Shown: positions 25,095 through 34,473 of the stretch, one piece after another
Position numbering within the stretch: position 1 is the stretch's first letter
How the letters are laid out: every line of letters begins with the position of its first letter
Assembly: GCF_019226825.1 (NCBI RefSeq)
Contig: NZ_CP076642.1
Span: forward strand, 186,001-250,000
DNA length: 64,000 bases
From: Vibrio ostreae
GTDB lineage: Bacteria; Pseudomonadota; Gammaproteobacteria; Enterobacterales; Vibrionaceae
Reading direction: 5' to 3'
Notes under the pieces: generated by a model
What the model saw: only the letters and a program-made list of their open reading frames with translations
Told to the model about the DNA's origin: nothing
Databases searched by the model: none
Made by a program: the position numbers and the translations under genes

Positions 25095-27407
25095 TTACCT
25101 TACCCGTGCTTCGGCACTGTTACTGTAGTCAGAAGTATTACCGTCTGAGGCAAACGCTTTGATTCGATAGCTGTAAGTGCCTGCAGCTAGGCCCGTTTCA
25201 GTGTACTGATTGATGCCGGGAGCGACGATGATAGGGTCGCCTGAGTAGGTCACTTTACCTTTGGCTTTATCGCCTCGCTCAACATAGAAACCCGCAATAC
25301 CATCCGTGCTGTAATTCCAGTTCAGGGTTACGCTATCGCCACTGCTAACCGCAGTCAGTCCGGTCGGAGCGGGCAGGGCATCCGGGTTTGGCTGTGACGT
25401 TGCCCCTGAATCAACGGTGACTCTCAGCGGCGAAGACGTGGCCTGACTTTGTAAGTTTTCCACTCTAATCTGATAGAAGTAATCGCCTGCTTCATTGACA
25501 GTATCGACAAAGCTGGTGGTATCGGGCCCGAGTGTAATGAGGTCCGAATAGCTTGTTTTACCTCTCGCTTTCATTCCGCGTTCAATCGTTACGCTGTCCT
25601 CACTCAGGCTGTTATCCTGCCAGCTTAACGCAACATTAAATCCAGACACGGACGCCTGCAAATTGGTCGGCGCAGAAAGAATATAAGGATCGCTGACTTG
25701 AATGCTGATATCCGTGCTGCTCTGCGCGCTGGCGTTGTCTGTTACGGTAAGTGTGACAGTGTAATTCCCTCCTGTACTGTAGGTATAGGTAAACTCTGCG
25801 TCATGAGCTGTCTCTCCATTCCCCAAATCCCACTCATAGTCAACAATAGTGCCGTCACTATCAGTTGAAGTTAAGGCACTGAAATGAACAGCATCACCAA
25901 TGTTGTATTGGGTCGGCATACTATCGATGGCCGCGGTGGGCATTTCATTCGTGACCTGAATAATGCTGGTCGCGGAGTTGGACAGTCCATGATTATCGGT
26001 GACGGTTAAATTGACCTGATAAGAGCCCGCTGCTGAGTAAGTATGGTTCACACTCGGCAGGCTGGAGGTGGTGCCGTCCCCCAGACTCCAGTAATAAGAA
26101 GCGATAGAGCCGTCTGAGTCACTGGAACCTGAACCATCCAAGGTCACAGCGCTGCCAAAGGCAACCGAGCTACTGCTGGCGTTGATTACCGCGACGGGTG
26201 CACTGAGGTTATCGAGGTTTTGCGCGTAATTGACGGCAGCCTGAGCATCGACCAAGCCGTGTCCGTACACATTGTCGTCTCCCGCGGTGCCGATATCCGC
26301 CGCGGTTGAGAACAGGCCATTTTCGATTTCATCGGCACTGATCCCCGGATTAGCCGCGACCATCAGGGCCGCAACGCCGGCGGTCAGCGGTGATGAAAAT
26401 GACGTGCCGCTGTAATAGACGTAGCGATTGCCCGGATAGGTGGTACGAATGCTGGTCCCCGGCGCGGTGATATCAACAAAGGTGCCCCAGTTGGAGAAGC
26501 TCGCTCTGGTGTTACTGGTGTTTGTGGCGGCCACACCGACAAAGCTGGTGTAATCGGGATAAGCAGCAAATTCCTGACCGTCGTTACCGGCAGACATAAA
26601 TAGCAGGCCATTTTTGCTGCGCAGATATCTGGCCGCGCTGTCAATTGTCGCGTATTGAATGCCGCCATAGCTCAGGTTGACGATTCGGGCGCCTTTATCT
26701 GCGGCATATTCGATACAGGTTGCCATGGTTGAGATATATGCGCTGCTGTTGCTGTCGCTGATCGCAATGCGGACCGGAATGATATCGACATTCCAGCTAA
26801 CACCGGCCACGCCAAGAGCATTGTTGCCCACGGCTCCTAACGTTCCCGCCGTCCCGGTACCATGTCCATTGGCATCGGCAATATAGTCCGAACCATCTTG
26901 GGCGTTAAAAGCCAAATCGGTGCGCAGGTTGGCGCTTAAGTCCGGGTGAGAAACTTCAAAACCGGTATCGCACACCGCAACCAAGACGCTGTTGCTGCCG
27001 GTCGTGACGTCCCAGGCCTGCGGCGAGTTAACGGCAGCATGATGCCATTGCAGGTCGAAATCAGCATCATTGGGTGTCATGGCAGGAGCGACAGCATAGT
27101 CCGCTTCGGCAAATTCCACGTAACCGCTGCGTTTGAGGATATTGGCGACCGCCGTCTCTCGTCCGGCGTGCTCAAAGGTAGCGATGGTAACCTGACTGCC
27201 TTGTAAGGTGCGTTGTGAGACCAGCCCCTGGCTGTGCAGTAAAGCGTTGAGCGCTTTTAACTCATTTGCCGGTATAGAACTATTGATCTTGTAGAGTACA
27301 GTGCCAGGGCGTACCTCTGCTGAATGAGGGGGTTCAGCAAAGACGCTGAAAGATAAAGGAAAGGTGAGCAGAGGAAATAAAGATCTCATGATCGTTGTTT
27401 TATGCAT
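25095..27407 (-). CDS. Secreted S8 subtilisin-like serine protease with PKD and fibronectin type III domains
   Basis: The 770-residue precursor has a signal peptide (1-24, cleavage after SVFA), a propeptide-like region (30-105) and a peptidase S8 domain with D147 (CDTG), H182 (GHGTGTAG), N275 and S336 (GTSFSSP). Two PKD domains follow (about 400-485 and 490-575), each with the core motif WxLG(D/N)G, and then two Fn3-like domains (about 580-670 and 680-770). Both Fn3 units share an ERGxKAxGKxxYS segment. It is probably a calcium-stabilised extracellular protease that attaches to polymers or cell surfaces. The start was chosen because AGGAG lies seven bases upstream. It is monocistronic. Confidence 0.92.
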   Translation of the reverse strand: MHKTTIMRSLFPLLTFPLSFSVFAEPPHSAEVRPGTVLYKINSSIPANELKALNALLHSQGLVSQRTLQGSQVTIATFEHAGRETAVANILKRSGYVEFAEADYAVAPAMTPNDADFDLQWHHAAVNSPQAWDVTTGSNSVLVAVCDTGFEVSHPDLSANLRTDLAFNAQDGSDYIADANGHGTGTAGTLGAVGNNALGVAGVSWNVDIIPVRIAISDSNSSAYISTMATCIEYAADKGARIVNLSYGGIQYATIDSAARYLRSKNGLLFMSAGNDGQEFAAYPDYTSFVGVAATNTSNTRASFSNWGTFVDITAPGTSIRTTYPGNRYVYYSGTSFSSPLTAGVAALMVAANPGISADEIENGLFSTAADIGTAGDDNVYGHGLVDAQAAVNYAQNLDNLSAPVAVINASSSSVAFGSAVTLDGSGSSDSDGSIASYYWSLGDGTTSSLPSVNHTYSAAGSYQVNLTVTDNHGLSNSATSIIQVTNEMPTAAIDSMPTQYNIGDAVHFSALTSTDSDGTIVDYEWDLGNGETAHDAEFTYTYSTGGNYTVTLTVTDNASAQSSTDISIQVSDPYILSAPTNLQASVSGFNVALSWQDNSLSEDSVTIERGMKARGKTSYSDLITLGPDTTSFVDTVNEAGDYFYQIRVENLQSQATSSPLRVTVDSGATSQPNPDALPAPTGLTAVSSGDSVTLNWNYSTDGIAGFYVERGDKAKGKVTYSGDPIIVAPGINQYTETGLAAGTYSYRIKAFASDGNTSDYSNSAEARVR

Positions 27408-27645
27408 ACCATCACTCCTGATGTAATTATCAGTAAATAATGGTTAATAAATGGTCATAAGTAAAACGTCATGAAATGCGATAGCCAAATAGCGTGAGCT
27501 GGAGGCCAAAATAATCGTGTGGTAATCAGGTGGGGAGGTGATGGCTAAACAGAAGCCGTGACGAAAAGTTGCCCGTTCGCTTTGCATTGGTTAATGCGTT
27601 GCAGCGAACAGGCAATTCAGAGAATCTATCTCAACAGATTAAGCA

Positions 27646-28674
27646 TCAGGCCGACAGCTCTTTACGGATAATTTCCGCACCGGCATGCAGCGCATCCAGT
27701 TTTGCTCGTGCCACGCCACGCGGCAGAGGTGCCATGCCACAGTTGGTGCATGGGTACAGTTTGTCTGCATCAACAAACTGCAGCGCTTTACGCAATGTCT
27801 CTGCCACTTCTTCCGGCGTTTCAATCTCGTTGGTCGCCACGTCAATTGCGCCAACCATAACCTTTTTACCGCGGATCAGTTCAAGCAATTCGATAGGCAC
27901 ACGGGAGTTGTGGCACTCAAGTGAGATAATATCGATATTAGACTGTTGCAATTTCGGGAAAATCTCTTCGTACTGACGCCATTCAGAGCCCAGTGTCTTT
28001 TTCCAGTCAGTATTGGCTTTGATGCCGTAGCCATAACAAATATGGACTGCGGTTTCACACTTCAGGCCTTCAATCGCGCGCTCCAGAGCGGCGATACCCC
28101 AGTCGTTCACGTCGTCAAAAAACACGTTAAACGCAGGTTCATCAAACTGGATAATATCCACACCAGCGGCTTCGAGCTCTTTCGCTTCCTGGTTAAGAAT
28201 CTTGGCAAATTCCCACGCCAGTTTCTCGCGGCTGTGGTAATGATCATCGTAAAGGGTATCGATCATGGTCATAGGACCCGGCAGAGCCCATTTGATCGGT
28301 TGCTTGGTTTGCTGACGCAGAAACTTCGCATCTTCCACAAACACCGGCTTTTGACGACTCACTTCGCCGACCACTACCGGCACGCTTGCTTCATAACGAT
28401 TACGAATGGTAACGGTTTTACGGTTTTCGAAATCAACGCCGTTCAGGTGTTCAATAAAAGTGGTGACGAAATGCTGACGTGTCTGCTCACCATCGCTGAC
28501 AATATCAATGCCTGCTTGTTGCTGATCTTGCAGCGCTAAACGCAGTGCATCTTGTTTGCCGGTAATCAGTTCTGCATCCTGCAGTTTCCACGGTGACCAC
28601 AGAGTCTCTGGCTGAGCAAGCCAGGATGGTTTAGGTAAACTGCCTGAAGATGAAGTCGGTAATAGTTTTTTCAT
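27646..28674 (-). CDS. mesD: Oxygen-dependent methionine synthase MesD (core MetE-like)
   Basis: The 342-residue protein corresponds to only the C-terminal catalytic barrel of MetE. Zinc ligands are H211 and C213 (VHICYG), E253 (SLECH) and C309 (LYPCTNCG). It lacks the N-terminal folate-handling half of MetE. The partner gene mesX (DUF1852) lies 31 bp upstream in the same operon. Characterised MesD proteins make methionine from homocysteine without a folate donor and need MesX and oxygen. The neighbouring DUF1852 gene and short length are the main evidence. MetR-type sites lie upstream of the operon. Confidence 0.88.
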   Translation of the reverse strand: MKKLLPTSSSGSLPKPSWLAQPETLWSPWKLQDAELITGKQDALRLALQDQQQAGIDIVSDGEQTRQHFVTTFIEHLNGVDFENRKTVTIRNRYEASVPVVVGEVSRQKPVFVEDAKFLRQQTKQPIKWALPGPMTMIDTLYDDHYHSREKLAWEFAKILNQEAKELEAAGVDIIQFDEPAFNVFFDDVNDWGIAALERAIEGLKCETAVHICYGYGIKANTDWKKTLGSEWRQYEEIFPKLQQSNIDIISLECHNSRVPIELLELIRGKKVMVGAIDVATNEIETPEEVAETLRKALQFVDADKLYPCTNCGMAPLPRGVARAKLDALHAGAEIIRKELSA

Positions 28675-28705
28675 AATAAATTCTGTCTTGTGTTGTCGTT
28701 AATTA

Positions 28706-29686
28706 TCAAGCGTAAGCAGCAGACCATTGCTCAAGCAGCGTCTGGTATGGTTTGATGAAGGTTTCTTCAGTGAACTTGCCTTGTTCAATCGCTAATTTGC
28801 TGCGTTCTTCGCGGTCATAAACAATATGCGTGATTGAATGGTCCGGATTTTTCAGATTAGGCTGATAACATTTTCCAGCGGCTGAGTTCGCGTTATAAAT
28901 TTCAGGACGGTAAATTTTCTGGAATGTTTCCATGGTGCTGATGGTGCTGATCAGTTCCAGATTGGTGTAATCATTAAGCAGATCGCCAAAGAAGTAGAAG
29001 GCGAAAGGAGCCGCACTGCCTTTCGGCATGAAATAACGCACCTGCAGACCCATTTTTTTGAAGTATTGCTCGGTCAGCGATGACTCATTCGGTTCGTATT
29101 CGTAGCCCAGAACCGGGTGTTGGTTACCTGTGCGATGATAGACCTTAGCATCCGACACACTCAGACAGATCACCGGTTTTTTGGTAAAGTTATTTTGGTA
29201 TACCTCTGAATTCACGAAACATTTGAAGATGTTGCCATGCAGGTCACCAAAATTTTGCGGAATGCTGAACTTTGGTTGATCCCTGTTGTGGTCAAGCAGC
29301 AATACGCTGAAGTCGTAGTCGCGAACGTAAGAGGAGAAGTTGTTGCCGACAATGCCTTCGATGCGCTGATTGGTTTTATGGTCAACAATGTTGGTTTTCA
29401 GCACTTCGATAGTGGGAAAAGTTTCTTCACTGGTCGCGTTGCCAATATTCAGATCAACCGAGATGATCTCCAGCTCTACCGAATAACGATCGCCGTTCGG
29501 GTTATCCCAGGTCGCTAACGTATTAAAGCGATTATTAATCATCTGTAACGTATTGCGCAGGTTTGACTGACGACTCTCGCCGCGGGCCAGATTGGCAAAG
29601 TTCGTTGTGAGACGAGTATTGTTTGATGGTTGGTAATTTTCATCAAAACACAGGCTTTTAATCGTAAATGTAAAATCGTTATTCAT
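28706..29686 (-). CDS. mesX: MesX, DUF1852 protein needed by MesD
   Basis: The 326-residue protein is a member of DUF1852, found almost always next to MesD-type methionine synthases and shown to be required for their activity. The start was placed at 29686 so that the protein begins MNNDFTFTIKSLCFDE, the usual N-terminus. A longer frame reaches 29794 but its extra 36 residues look unrelated. Conserved family segments include NRFNTLATWDNPNGDRYS and QPKFSIPQNFGDLHGN. I see no cofactor motif. It is the first gene of the mesX-mesD operon. Confidence 0.85.
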   Translation of the reverse strand: MNNDFTFTIKSLCFDENYQPSNNTRLTTNFANLARGESRQSNLRNTLQMINNRFNTLATWDNPNGDRYSVELEIISVDLNIGNATSEETFPTIEVLKTNIVDHKTNQRIEGIVGNNFSSYVRDYDFSVLLLDHNRDQPKFSIPQNFGDLHGNIFKCFVNSEVYQNNFTKKPVICLSVSDAKVYHRTGNQHPVLGYEYEPNESSLTEQYFKKMGLQVRYFMPKGSAAPFAFYFFGDLLNDYTNLELISTISTMETFQKIYRPEIYNANSAAGKCYQPNLKNPDHSITHIVYDREERSKLAIEQGKFTEETFIKPYQTLLEQWSAAYA

Positions 29687-29899
29687 GTTCTGGTATCCCG
29701 TTGCTGCGATAAATCGAAAACTCGTTCCTTGCTTGGTGTGGTATTTCTGACTATTCCGGTCTTTACTTCCACAGCCTTGAGTAATTGGTGCCAAGTGACG
29801 TAATGAAAACTCAACTGTTTTCGCTTTGAGTGAATGGCTTGGGTATGTTGTACCCTTGAATGGGCATAGAAATACAATGGTATTATTTAATGTGCTATA

Positions 29900-29912
29900 T
29901 GAGATTTCTTCA
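29900..29912 (-). promoter_or_regulatory. Second MetR-type box (imperfect)
   Basis: TGAGATTTCTTCA matches the MetR consensus TGAA-N5-TTCA at seven of eight defined positions. It lies 52 bp on the mesX side of the perfect box at 29952-29964, an arrangement like the paired MetR sites of metE. Confidence 0.5.
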
Positions 29913-29951
29913 TGTTTTGTTTTACTAATAGAGTTTTATTAATGAATATCA

Positions 29952-29964
29952 TGAAAAAGTTTCA
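29952..29964 (-). promoter_or_regulatory. MetR-type box upstream of mesX-mesD
   Basis: TGAAAAAGTTTCA matches the MetR consensus exactly. The surrounding bases extend the palindrome to CATGAAA-N3-TTTCATG (29950-29966). It is about 270 bp before the mesX start codon, so the promoter probably lies in between, with a long leader. The 386-bp region from 29687 to 30072 contains no gene that I can support. Confidence 0.65.
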
Positions 29965-30032
29965 TGTTAAGCGCTGATATGAACCTGAGTGTGAATGACG
30001 ATTTCTGATTTTTATCTGATGAGCAAGAGCAG

Positions 30033-30058
30033 AGCGGGGCATTGAGCCCCGCTTTTTT
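30033..30058 (+). terminator. Strong plus-strand hairpin terminator without an upstream gene
   Basis: AGCGGGGC (30033-30040) pairs with GCCCCGCT (30046-30053) around ATTGA, followed by six T on the plus strand. Both flanking genes are on the minus strand, and read on that strand the stem has no T run. Either a short untranslated RNA ends here or the hairpin serves an unseen transcript. Confidence 0.7.
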
Positions 30059-30072
30059 ATAACTAAATAGGC

Positions 30073-30345
30073 TTATTTAGCTTTAACTCGTTCTTCTTTT
30101 TGGCCACCGGAGTAAATACAAAATGCCGAGTTATAATCGTTGTAAGCGACGGCGTAATTAAAGTCGCAGAAATAAGCCGGATGTTTAGTGGCGATCGCAT
30201 CACCAGCCTGACACTGGTCACCGAGTGACTCAACTAAGGAATCATTATTCGCCCCTAAACACGCTTGACCGGTTTGTTTATCTTCTGACATGCAGCCAGA
30301 CAATGCCAAAGCGGAAAGGACAACTAACCCAATGGATTTTTTCAT
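30073..30345 (-). CDS. Small lipoprotein (90 aa), unknown function
   Basis: The 90-residue protein has a lipoprotein signal peptide with lipobox LALSGC (about 13-18). The mature part has four further cysteines (in QACLG, DQCQAG, FCDFN and AFCIY) that may form two disulfides in the periplasm. I do not recognise the family. The gene is a single unit on the minus strand. Confidence 0.7.
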   Translation of the reverse strand: MKKSIGLVVLSALALSGCMSEDKQTGQACLGANNDSLVESLGDQCQAGDAIATKHPAYFCDFNYAVAYNDYNSAFCIYSGGQKEERVKAK

Positions 30346-30615
30346 TCTGAATCTCGATTTTATTGTGATAATACTATTGGAATGATATGCGTGAGTTGCA
30401 TATCTGGCTGAATGCTAGCACTGATTTATCATTTGGGGCAATGAGTCAGGGGCTATGGTTTAGATTCTAATCTGCTGTTAGACGAATCCGTATTTCAGCT
30501 TGGCCTGGTGTATGCCCGGCCACGGTAGCGTATTCGCGCCGCTGGCAGCTAAATCTCTACTGCGTTCTGCCCTGATAGTGATAAAATCGCGGTATCAGAA
30601 TTACCGAGAATTGTT

Positions 30616-30954
30616 ATGTTTATCCATCATGTTAACGGCATCGACTGGCTGGTGATTACCGCTTTTGAAGAGCTGAAACCTCTATTTATCGAAGACGCCG
30701 GTGCGATCCCAAGTTACTTCTCTGCCACCAGCGAATTGAACCTGATTGATCAAGCCAGGCGTGCTTATGGATATTTGCCAGCACTCAGCGGTGTAATCAC
30801 CGATACCGGCACCTTTCAGAGCCAAGATAACCAAGAAGATTTGAATCCACAGCTTGCCTGCTTAGTTGAGGGGCGTGGCCGGGTGTTTATCTACCACGGC
30901 GGCGTTGTGGCTTTTGTCAATGACGATCAAACCTTTATTACCCGGATGGGCTGA
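30616..30954 (+). CDS. Conserved hypothetical protein (112 aa)
   Basis: The 112-residue cytoplasmic protein starts at ATG 30616 after GAGAATTGTT. It has no signal peptide, membrane segment or catalytic motif that I recognise. Its codon use is normal for the region. It precedes norR by 133 bp, which contains NorR-type sites for the next gene, so it is not part of that operon. Function unknown. Confidence 0.65.
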   Translation: MFIHHVNGIDWLVITAFEELKPLFIEDAGAIPSYFSATSELNLIDQARRAYGYLPALSGVITDTGTFQSQDNQEDLNPQLACLVEGRGRVFIYHGGVVAFVNDDQTFITRMG

Positions 30955-30996
30955 ATATTATTCAGTTATCTGAAAACGGCTTGTCAGTTGATCGTG

Positions 30997-31041
30997 GTCA
31001 ATGGAACATCAATCTCCTGACATTGCTGATGTTCAAATGAC
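30997..31041 (+). promoter_or_regulatory. Two NorR-type half-palindromes upstream of norR
   Basis: GTCAATGGAAC (30997-31007) and GTTCAAATGAC (31031-31041) both match the GT-N7-AC core of NorR sites. They lie 47-91 bp before the norR start and suggest autoregulation. The short core makes chance matches possible; the second shares the flanking GATGT/CATC context with the hcp sites. Confidence 0.5.
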
Positions 31042-31087
31042 ATCAACTTGCCTAGCATGAGCGTTTTGTGGCTATTTCTGGTGTGTT

Positions 31088-32617
31088 ATGTCTCCGACCG
31101 TCGATCATGTTCTGCTGAATCTCGCGCTTAATCTCAGTTCCAACCGTTCTCATACTCAGCAGTACCAAAGCTTGATCGATGGTGTTGCGCAGGTCTTCCC
31201 GTGCGATGCGAGTTGCCTGTTTATTCTGGATGAAGAGCGGTTTCTTACTCCGGTTGCGGTGCGCGGGTTGCAGACTTCGGTGCTTGGTCGTCGTTATTTT
31301 CCCAAGGCGCATCCGCGCCTGGAGGCGATCATCGAAAGTCGTGAAGCGGTGCGTTTTGACGCCGACTGCCTGCTGCCTGATCCGTTTGACGGTGCTTTGC
31401 TGAGCGACGATCTGTGTATTGATGTTCATGACTGCATGGGGTTTAGCTTGTATGTGGAAGGGCAGTTGGTCGGCGCGCTGACCATGGACGCAATGGCGGT
31501 GGGGGCGTTTGACGATATCGAACCGGTGACGATCGAAACCTTTGCGGCTTTAGCCGCGGCAACACTGCGTAACATTGGCCAGATTAAAGCGCTCAAAGCG
31601 CAGAACCAAAAACAGAAAAGCGTTACCCAGACACTGATCCAACAGGCGCGATCCCAGCATGGGGAAATGGTCGGGTTAAGCCCGCAGATAGCCCAACTGA
31701 GAAACAATATTGAGACGGTGGCGAAATCGGATTACGCGGTTCTGATTAGCGGTGAGACCGGCACCGGCAAAGAACTGGTGGCGCACTCCGTACACGCGCA
31801 ATCCCTGCGCAGCGACAAGCCGATGATTTACGTTAACTGCGCTGCACTGCCGGAAGGGCTGGCGGAAAGTGAGCTGTTTGGTCATGTCAAAGGCGCATTT
31901 ACCGGCGCCAACAGTCAACGGGCCGGAAAATTTGAACTGGCTGACGGCGGCACGTTATTCCTTGATGAAGTGGGAGAGCTGCCCTTGGTACTGCAGGCCA
32001 AATTGCTGCGGGTTATTCAGCAGGGCGAGCTGCAACGTGTTGGTAGCGATCAACATCTGCTGGTTAATGTACGCATCGTTGCGGCGACCAACCGACAATT
32101 GGAGAAGGAAGTCGAGGCCGGCACGTTCCGTGCGGACTTATTCCACCGTCTTAACGTGTTTCCTATCCAAGTACCGCCGCTGCGCTCCCGCGAGGGCGAT
32201 ATTCCTGTACTGGCCGGTTACTTGCTGGAAAAAGTGCGCCAACAGTTTAACGCGCCAAACTTGCACGTTCACCCTAAAGTACTGACGCAGATGGAAAAGC
32301 GCCCCTGGTACGGTAATGTACGCGAACTGGAGCACACCTTGACCCGCGCCGCGCTGCATGCGATTCAGCAGGGTGCGGTGACGATTCTCTCCACTCACTT
32401 CGATGCTTCTCTCAATCTGGATGATGTAAAAAACACATCGCAGTTTTTACCTCAGCAAAGTCAGCCGATGCGAGACCTGGTCGAGCGCTATCAGCATGAG
32501 CTGATTGAACATGCTCTGCGCCTGAATGACGGGGTGTGGGCAAAAGCCGCGCAATTTCTGCACATGGACCGTGGCAACCTGTACCGCATGGGCAAAAAGT
32601 TCGGGATTAATAAATAA
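31088..32617 (+). CDS. norR: NorR, nitric-oxide-sensing sigma-54 activator
   Basis: The 509-residue enhancer-binding protein has a GAF domain (about 20-170), an AAA+ domain (about 190-430) and a Fis-type helix-turn-helix at the C-terminus. Walker A is GETGTGKE at 222-229, the sigma-54 contact loop is GAFTGA at 269-274 and Walker B is FLDE at 291-294. The GAF domain keeps the cysteine (C116 in VHDCMG) that aligns with the iron-ligand region of E. coli NorR, where non-haem iron binds NO. It is followed by hcp with a sigma-54 promoter and palindromic NorR-type sites, so hcp-hcr is its likely target. Confidence 0.9.
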   Translation: MSPTVDHVLLNLALNLSSNRSHTQQYQSLIDGVAQVFPCDASCLFILDEERFLTPVAVRGLQTSVLGRRYFPKAHPRLEAIIESREAVRFDADCLLPDPFDGALLSDDLCIDVHDCMGFSLYVEGQLVGALTMDAMAVGAFDDIEPVTIETFAALAAATLRNIGQIKALKAQNQKQKSVTQTLIQQARSQHGEMVGLSPQIAQLRNNIETVAKSDYAVLISGETGTGKELVAHSVHAQSLRSDKPMIYVNCAALPEGLAESELFGHVKGAFTGANSQRAGKFELADGGTLFLDEVGELPLVLQAKLLRVIQQGELQRVGSDQHLLVNVRIVAATNRQLEKEVEAGTFRADLFHRLNVFPIQVPPLRSREGDIPVLAGYLLEKVRQQFNAPNLHVHPKVLTQMEKRPWYGNVRELEHTLTRAALHAIQQGAVTILSTHFDASLNLDDVKNTSQFLPQQSQPMRDLVERYQHELIEHALRLNDGVWAKAAQFLHMDRGNLYRMGKKFGINK

Positions 32618-32632
32618 GCATGTTCGCGGTTG

Positions 32633-32674
32633 TGATGTCATTTCAACACCGCCAGTGTTGTTGAAATGACATCA
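32633..32674 (+). promoter_or_regulatory. NorR-type enhancer palindrome upstream of hcp
   Basis: TGATGTCATTTCAACA (32633-32648) is repeated as its exact reverse complement at 32659-32674, with a 10-nt spacer. Each arm contains a GT-N7-AC NorR core (32637-32647 and 32660-32670). The element lies 51 bp upstream of the sigma-54 -24 box, a normal enhancer position. Confidence 0.8.
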
Positions 32675-32724
32675 ATCAATTGATGGAATACGACTTAATT
32701 CATTAAAATTCAATAAGATAAGGT

Positions 32725-32741
32725 TTGGCACGCATTCTGCT
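32725..32741 (+). promoter_or_regulatory. Sigma-54 promoter of hcp-hcr
   Basis: TTGGCAC at 32725-32731 and CTGCT at 32737-32741 give the GG-N10-GC spacing of sigma-54 promoters. It lies about 50 bp before the hcp start. Confidence 0.8.
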
Positions 32742-32791
32742 CTTCAGTGGTGACTATCACAACGATGACAACAATCACTGGAGAACCCAAT

Positions 32792-34454
32792 ATGTTCTGT
32801 ATTCAATGCGAACAGACAATTCAAACCCCTGCTGCTAAAGGTTGTTCTTACGCACAAGGCATGTGCGGCAAAACCTCTGAGGTTTCTGATCTGCAGGACG
32901 CGCTGGTTTATACCTTGCAGGGCGTGTCATTCTGGGCGGCCAAAGCACGCGAATTTGGCATCATCAGCGATGAAATCAACCAATGGACGCCAAAAGCTTT
33001 CTTTGCAACCCTGACTAACGTTAACTTCGATCCTGAGCGTATTGTGGCACTTGCTTCGCAGGCGGCGGTCTACAAAGCGAGCCTCAAAGAGCAGGTTTTG
33101 GCTGCGGCGACTCTGGCTGATCAGGCGGTGCAGGATGTTCCGGCAGTGGCACAATTCGAACTGCCCGACAACGCACAAGATATTCTCGCGCTGGCACCAC
33201 AGGTGGCGGTCAACCGCGGAAAAGATCAGTTGCATGAGGACGTGATTGGCCTGCGTTTGCTGTGTCTTTATGGCCTGAAAGGGGCCGCCGCTTACATGGA
33301 GCACGCCCGCGTACTGGGGCAGACTGACAACGAGATCTATGCCACTTATCATGACATCATGGCGTGGCTGGGCACGGATCCGCAAGACTTAGCCGCGTTG
33401 CTGGATTGTTCGATGCAGATTGGCCTGATGAACTACAAAGTGATGGAGATGCTGGATCGCGGTGAGACCGAAAACTTTGGCCACCCTGAGCCGACCACTG
33501 TCAACGTTAAGCCGGTTAAAGGTAAATGCATTCTGGTTTCCGGCCATGATCTGCACGACCTGGAAAAAATCCTGCAGCAGACGCAAGGCAAGGGCATTAA
33601 TGTCTACACCAATGGTGAAATGCTGCCTGCGCATGGTTATCCTGAACTGAAAAAATATCCGCATCTGGCCGGTAACTACGGCAGCGCCTGGCAAAACCAA
33701 CAGAAAGAGTTCGCTAATTTTCCCGGCGCGATTGTGATGACATCAAACTGCCTGCTGAACCCGAATGTGGGCCAGTACGCCGATCGCCTGTTTACCCGCA
33801 GCATAGTGGGCTGGCCGGGTGTGGCTCACCTTGAGGGGGGACGACTTCAGCGCCGTGATTGAGTGCGCACTGGCGCAGCCGGGTTTTCAGCATAATGAAA
33901 TTGAACACCACATTACGGTCGGATTTGGCCGTAATGCATTGATGAATGCCGCGCCTGCGGTGATCAAGCAGGTCAAACAGGGCAACATCAAACACTTCTT
34001 CCTGGTTGGCGGTTGTGACGGCGATAAATCCGAGCGCAGCTACTATACCGATTTTACCGCTGCTGCGCCGGAGGATACGCTCATCCTGACCCTGGCCTGC
34101 GGTAAATTCCGCTTCAACAAAAACACCTTTGGTGACATTAACGGTATTCCGCGTCTGCTGGACGTGGGGCAGTGTAACGATGCCTATTCTGCTATTCAGC
34201 TTGCTTTGGCGCTGGCAAACGAATTTGAGTGCGATATTAATGAACTGCCACTGACGCTGGTGCTGTCATGGTTTGAGCAGAAGGCGATCGTCATCCTGCT
34301 GACCTTGTTCGCTCTGGGTGTGAAAGGCATCTACACCGGGCCGACGGCGCCAGCGTTCCTGACTCCGAACCTTATCGCCATCATTCAGGACAAATTCGAC
34401 ATGCGCAGCATCGGCAACGTGCAGGACGACCTGAACGCGATTCTGGCGGCGTAA
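32792..34454 (+). CDS. hcp: Hybrid-cluster protein Hcp (frameshifted)
   Basis: Hcp is a cytoplasmic NO reductase and S-nitrosylation factor. The N-terminal cysteines C3, C6, C18 and C25 follow the C-x2-C-x11-C-x6-C pattern of facultative anaerobe (class II) enzymes, in the same positions as E. coli Hcp. The hybrid-cluster ligands lie in the later part, including TSNCLLNP and the DVGQCNDAY region. The gene is read in two frames because of a G6 run at 33835-33840. With five G it reads [14 protein letters not shown] and gives about 553 residues, matching E. coli (550). The start MFCIQCEQ was chosen over an upstream ATG because CTGGAGAA precedes it. Probable homopolymer error. Confidence 0.93.
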
Positions 34455-34473
34455 CTGCTATATGTTTTTCTTT

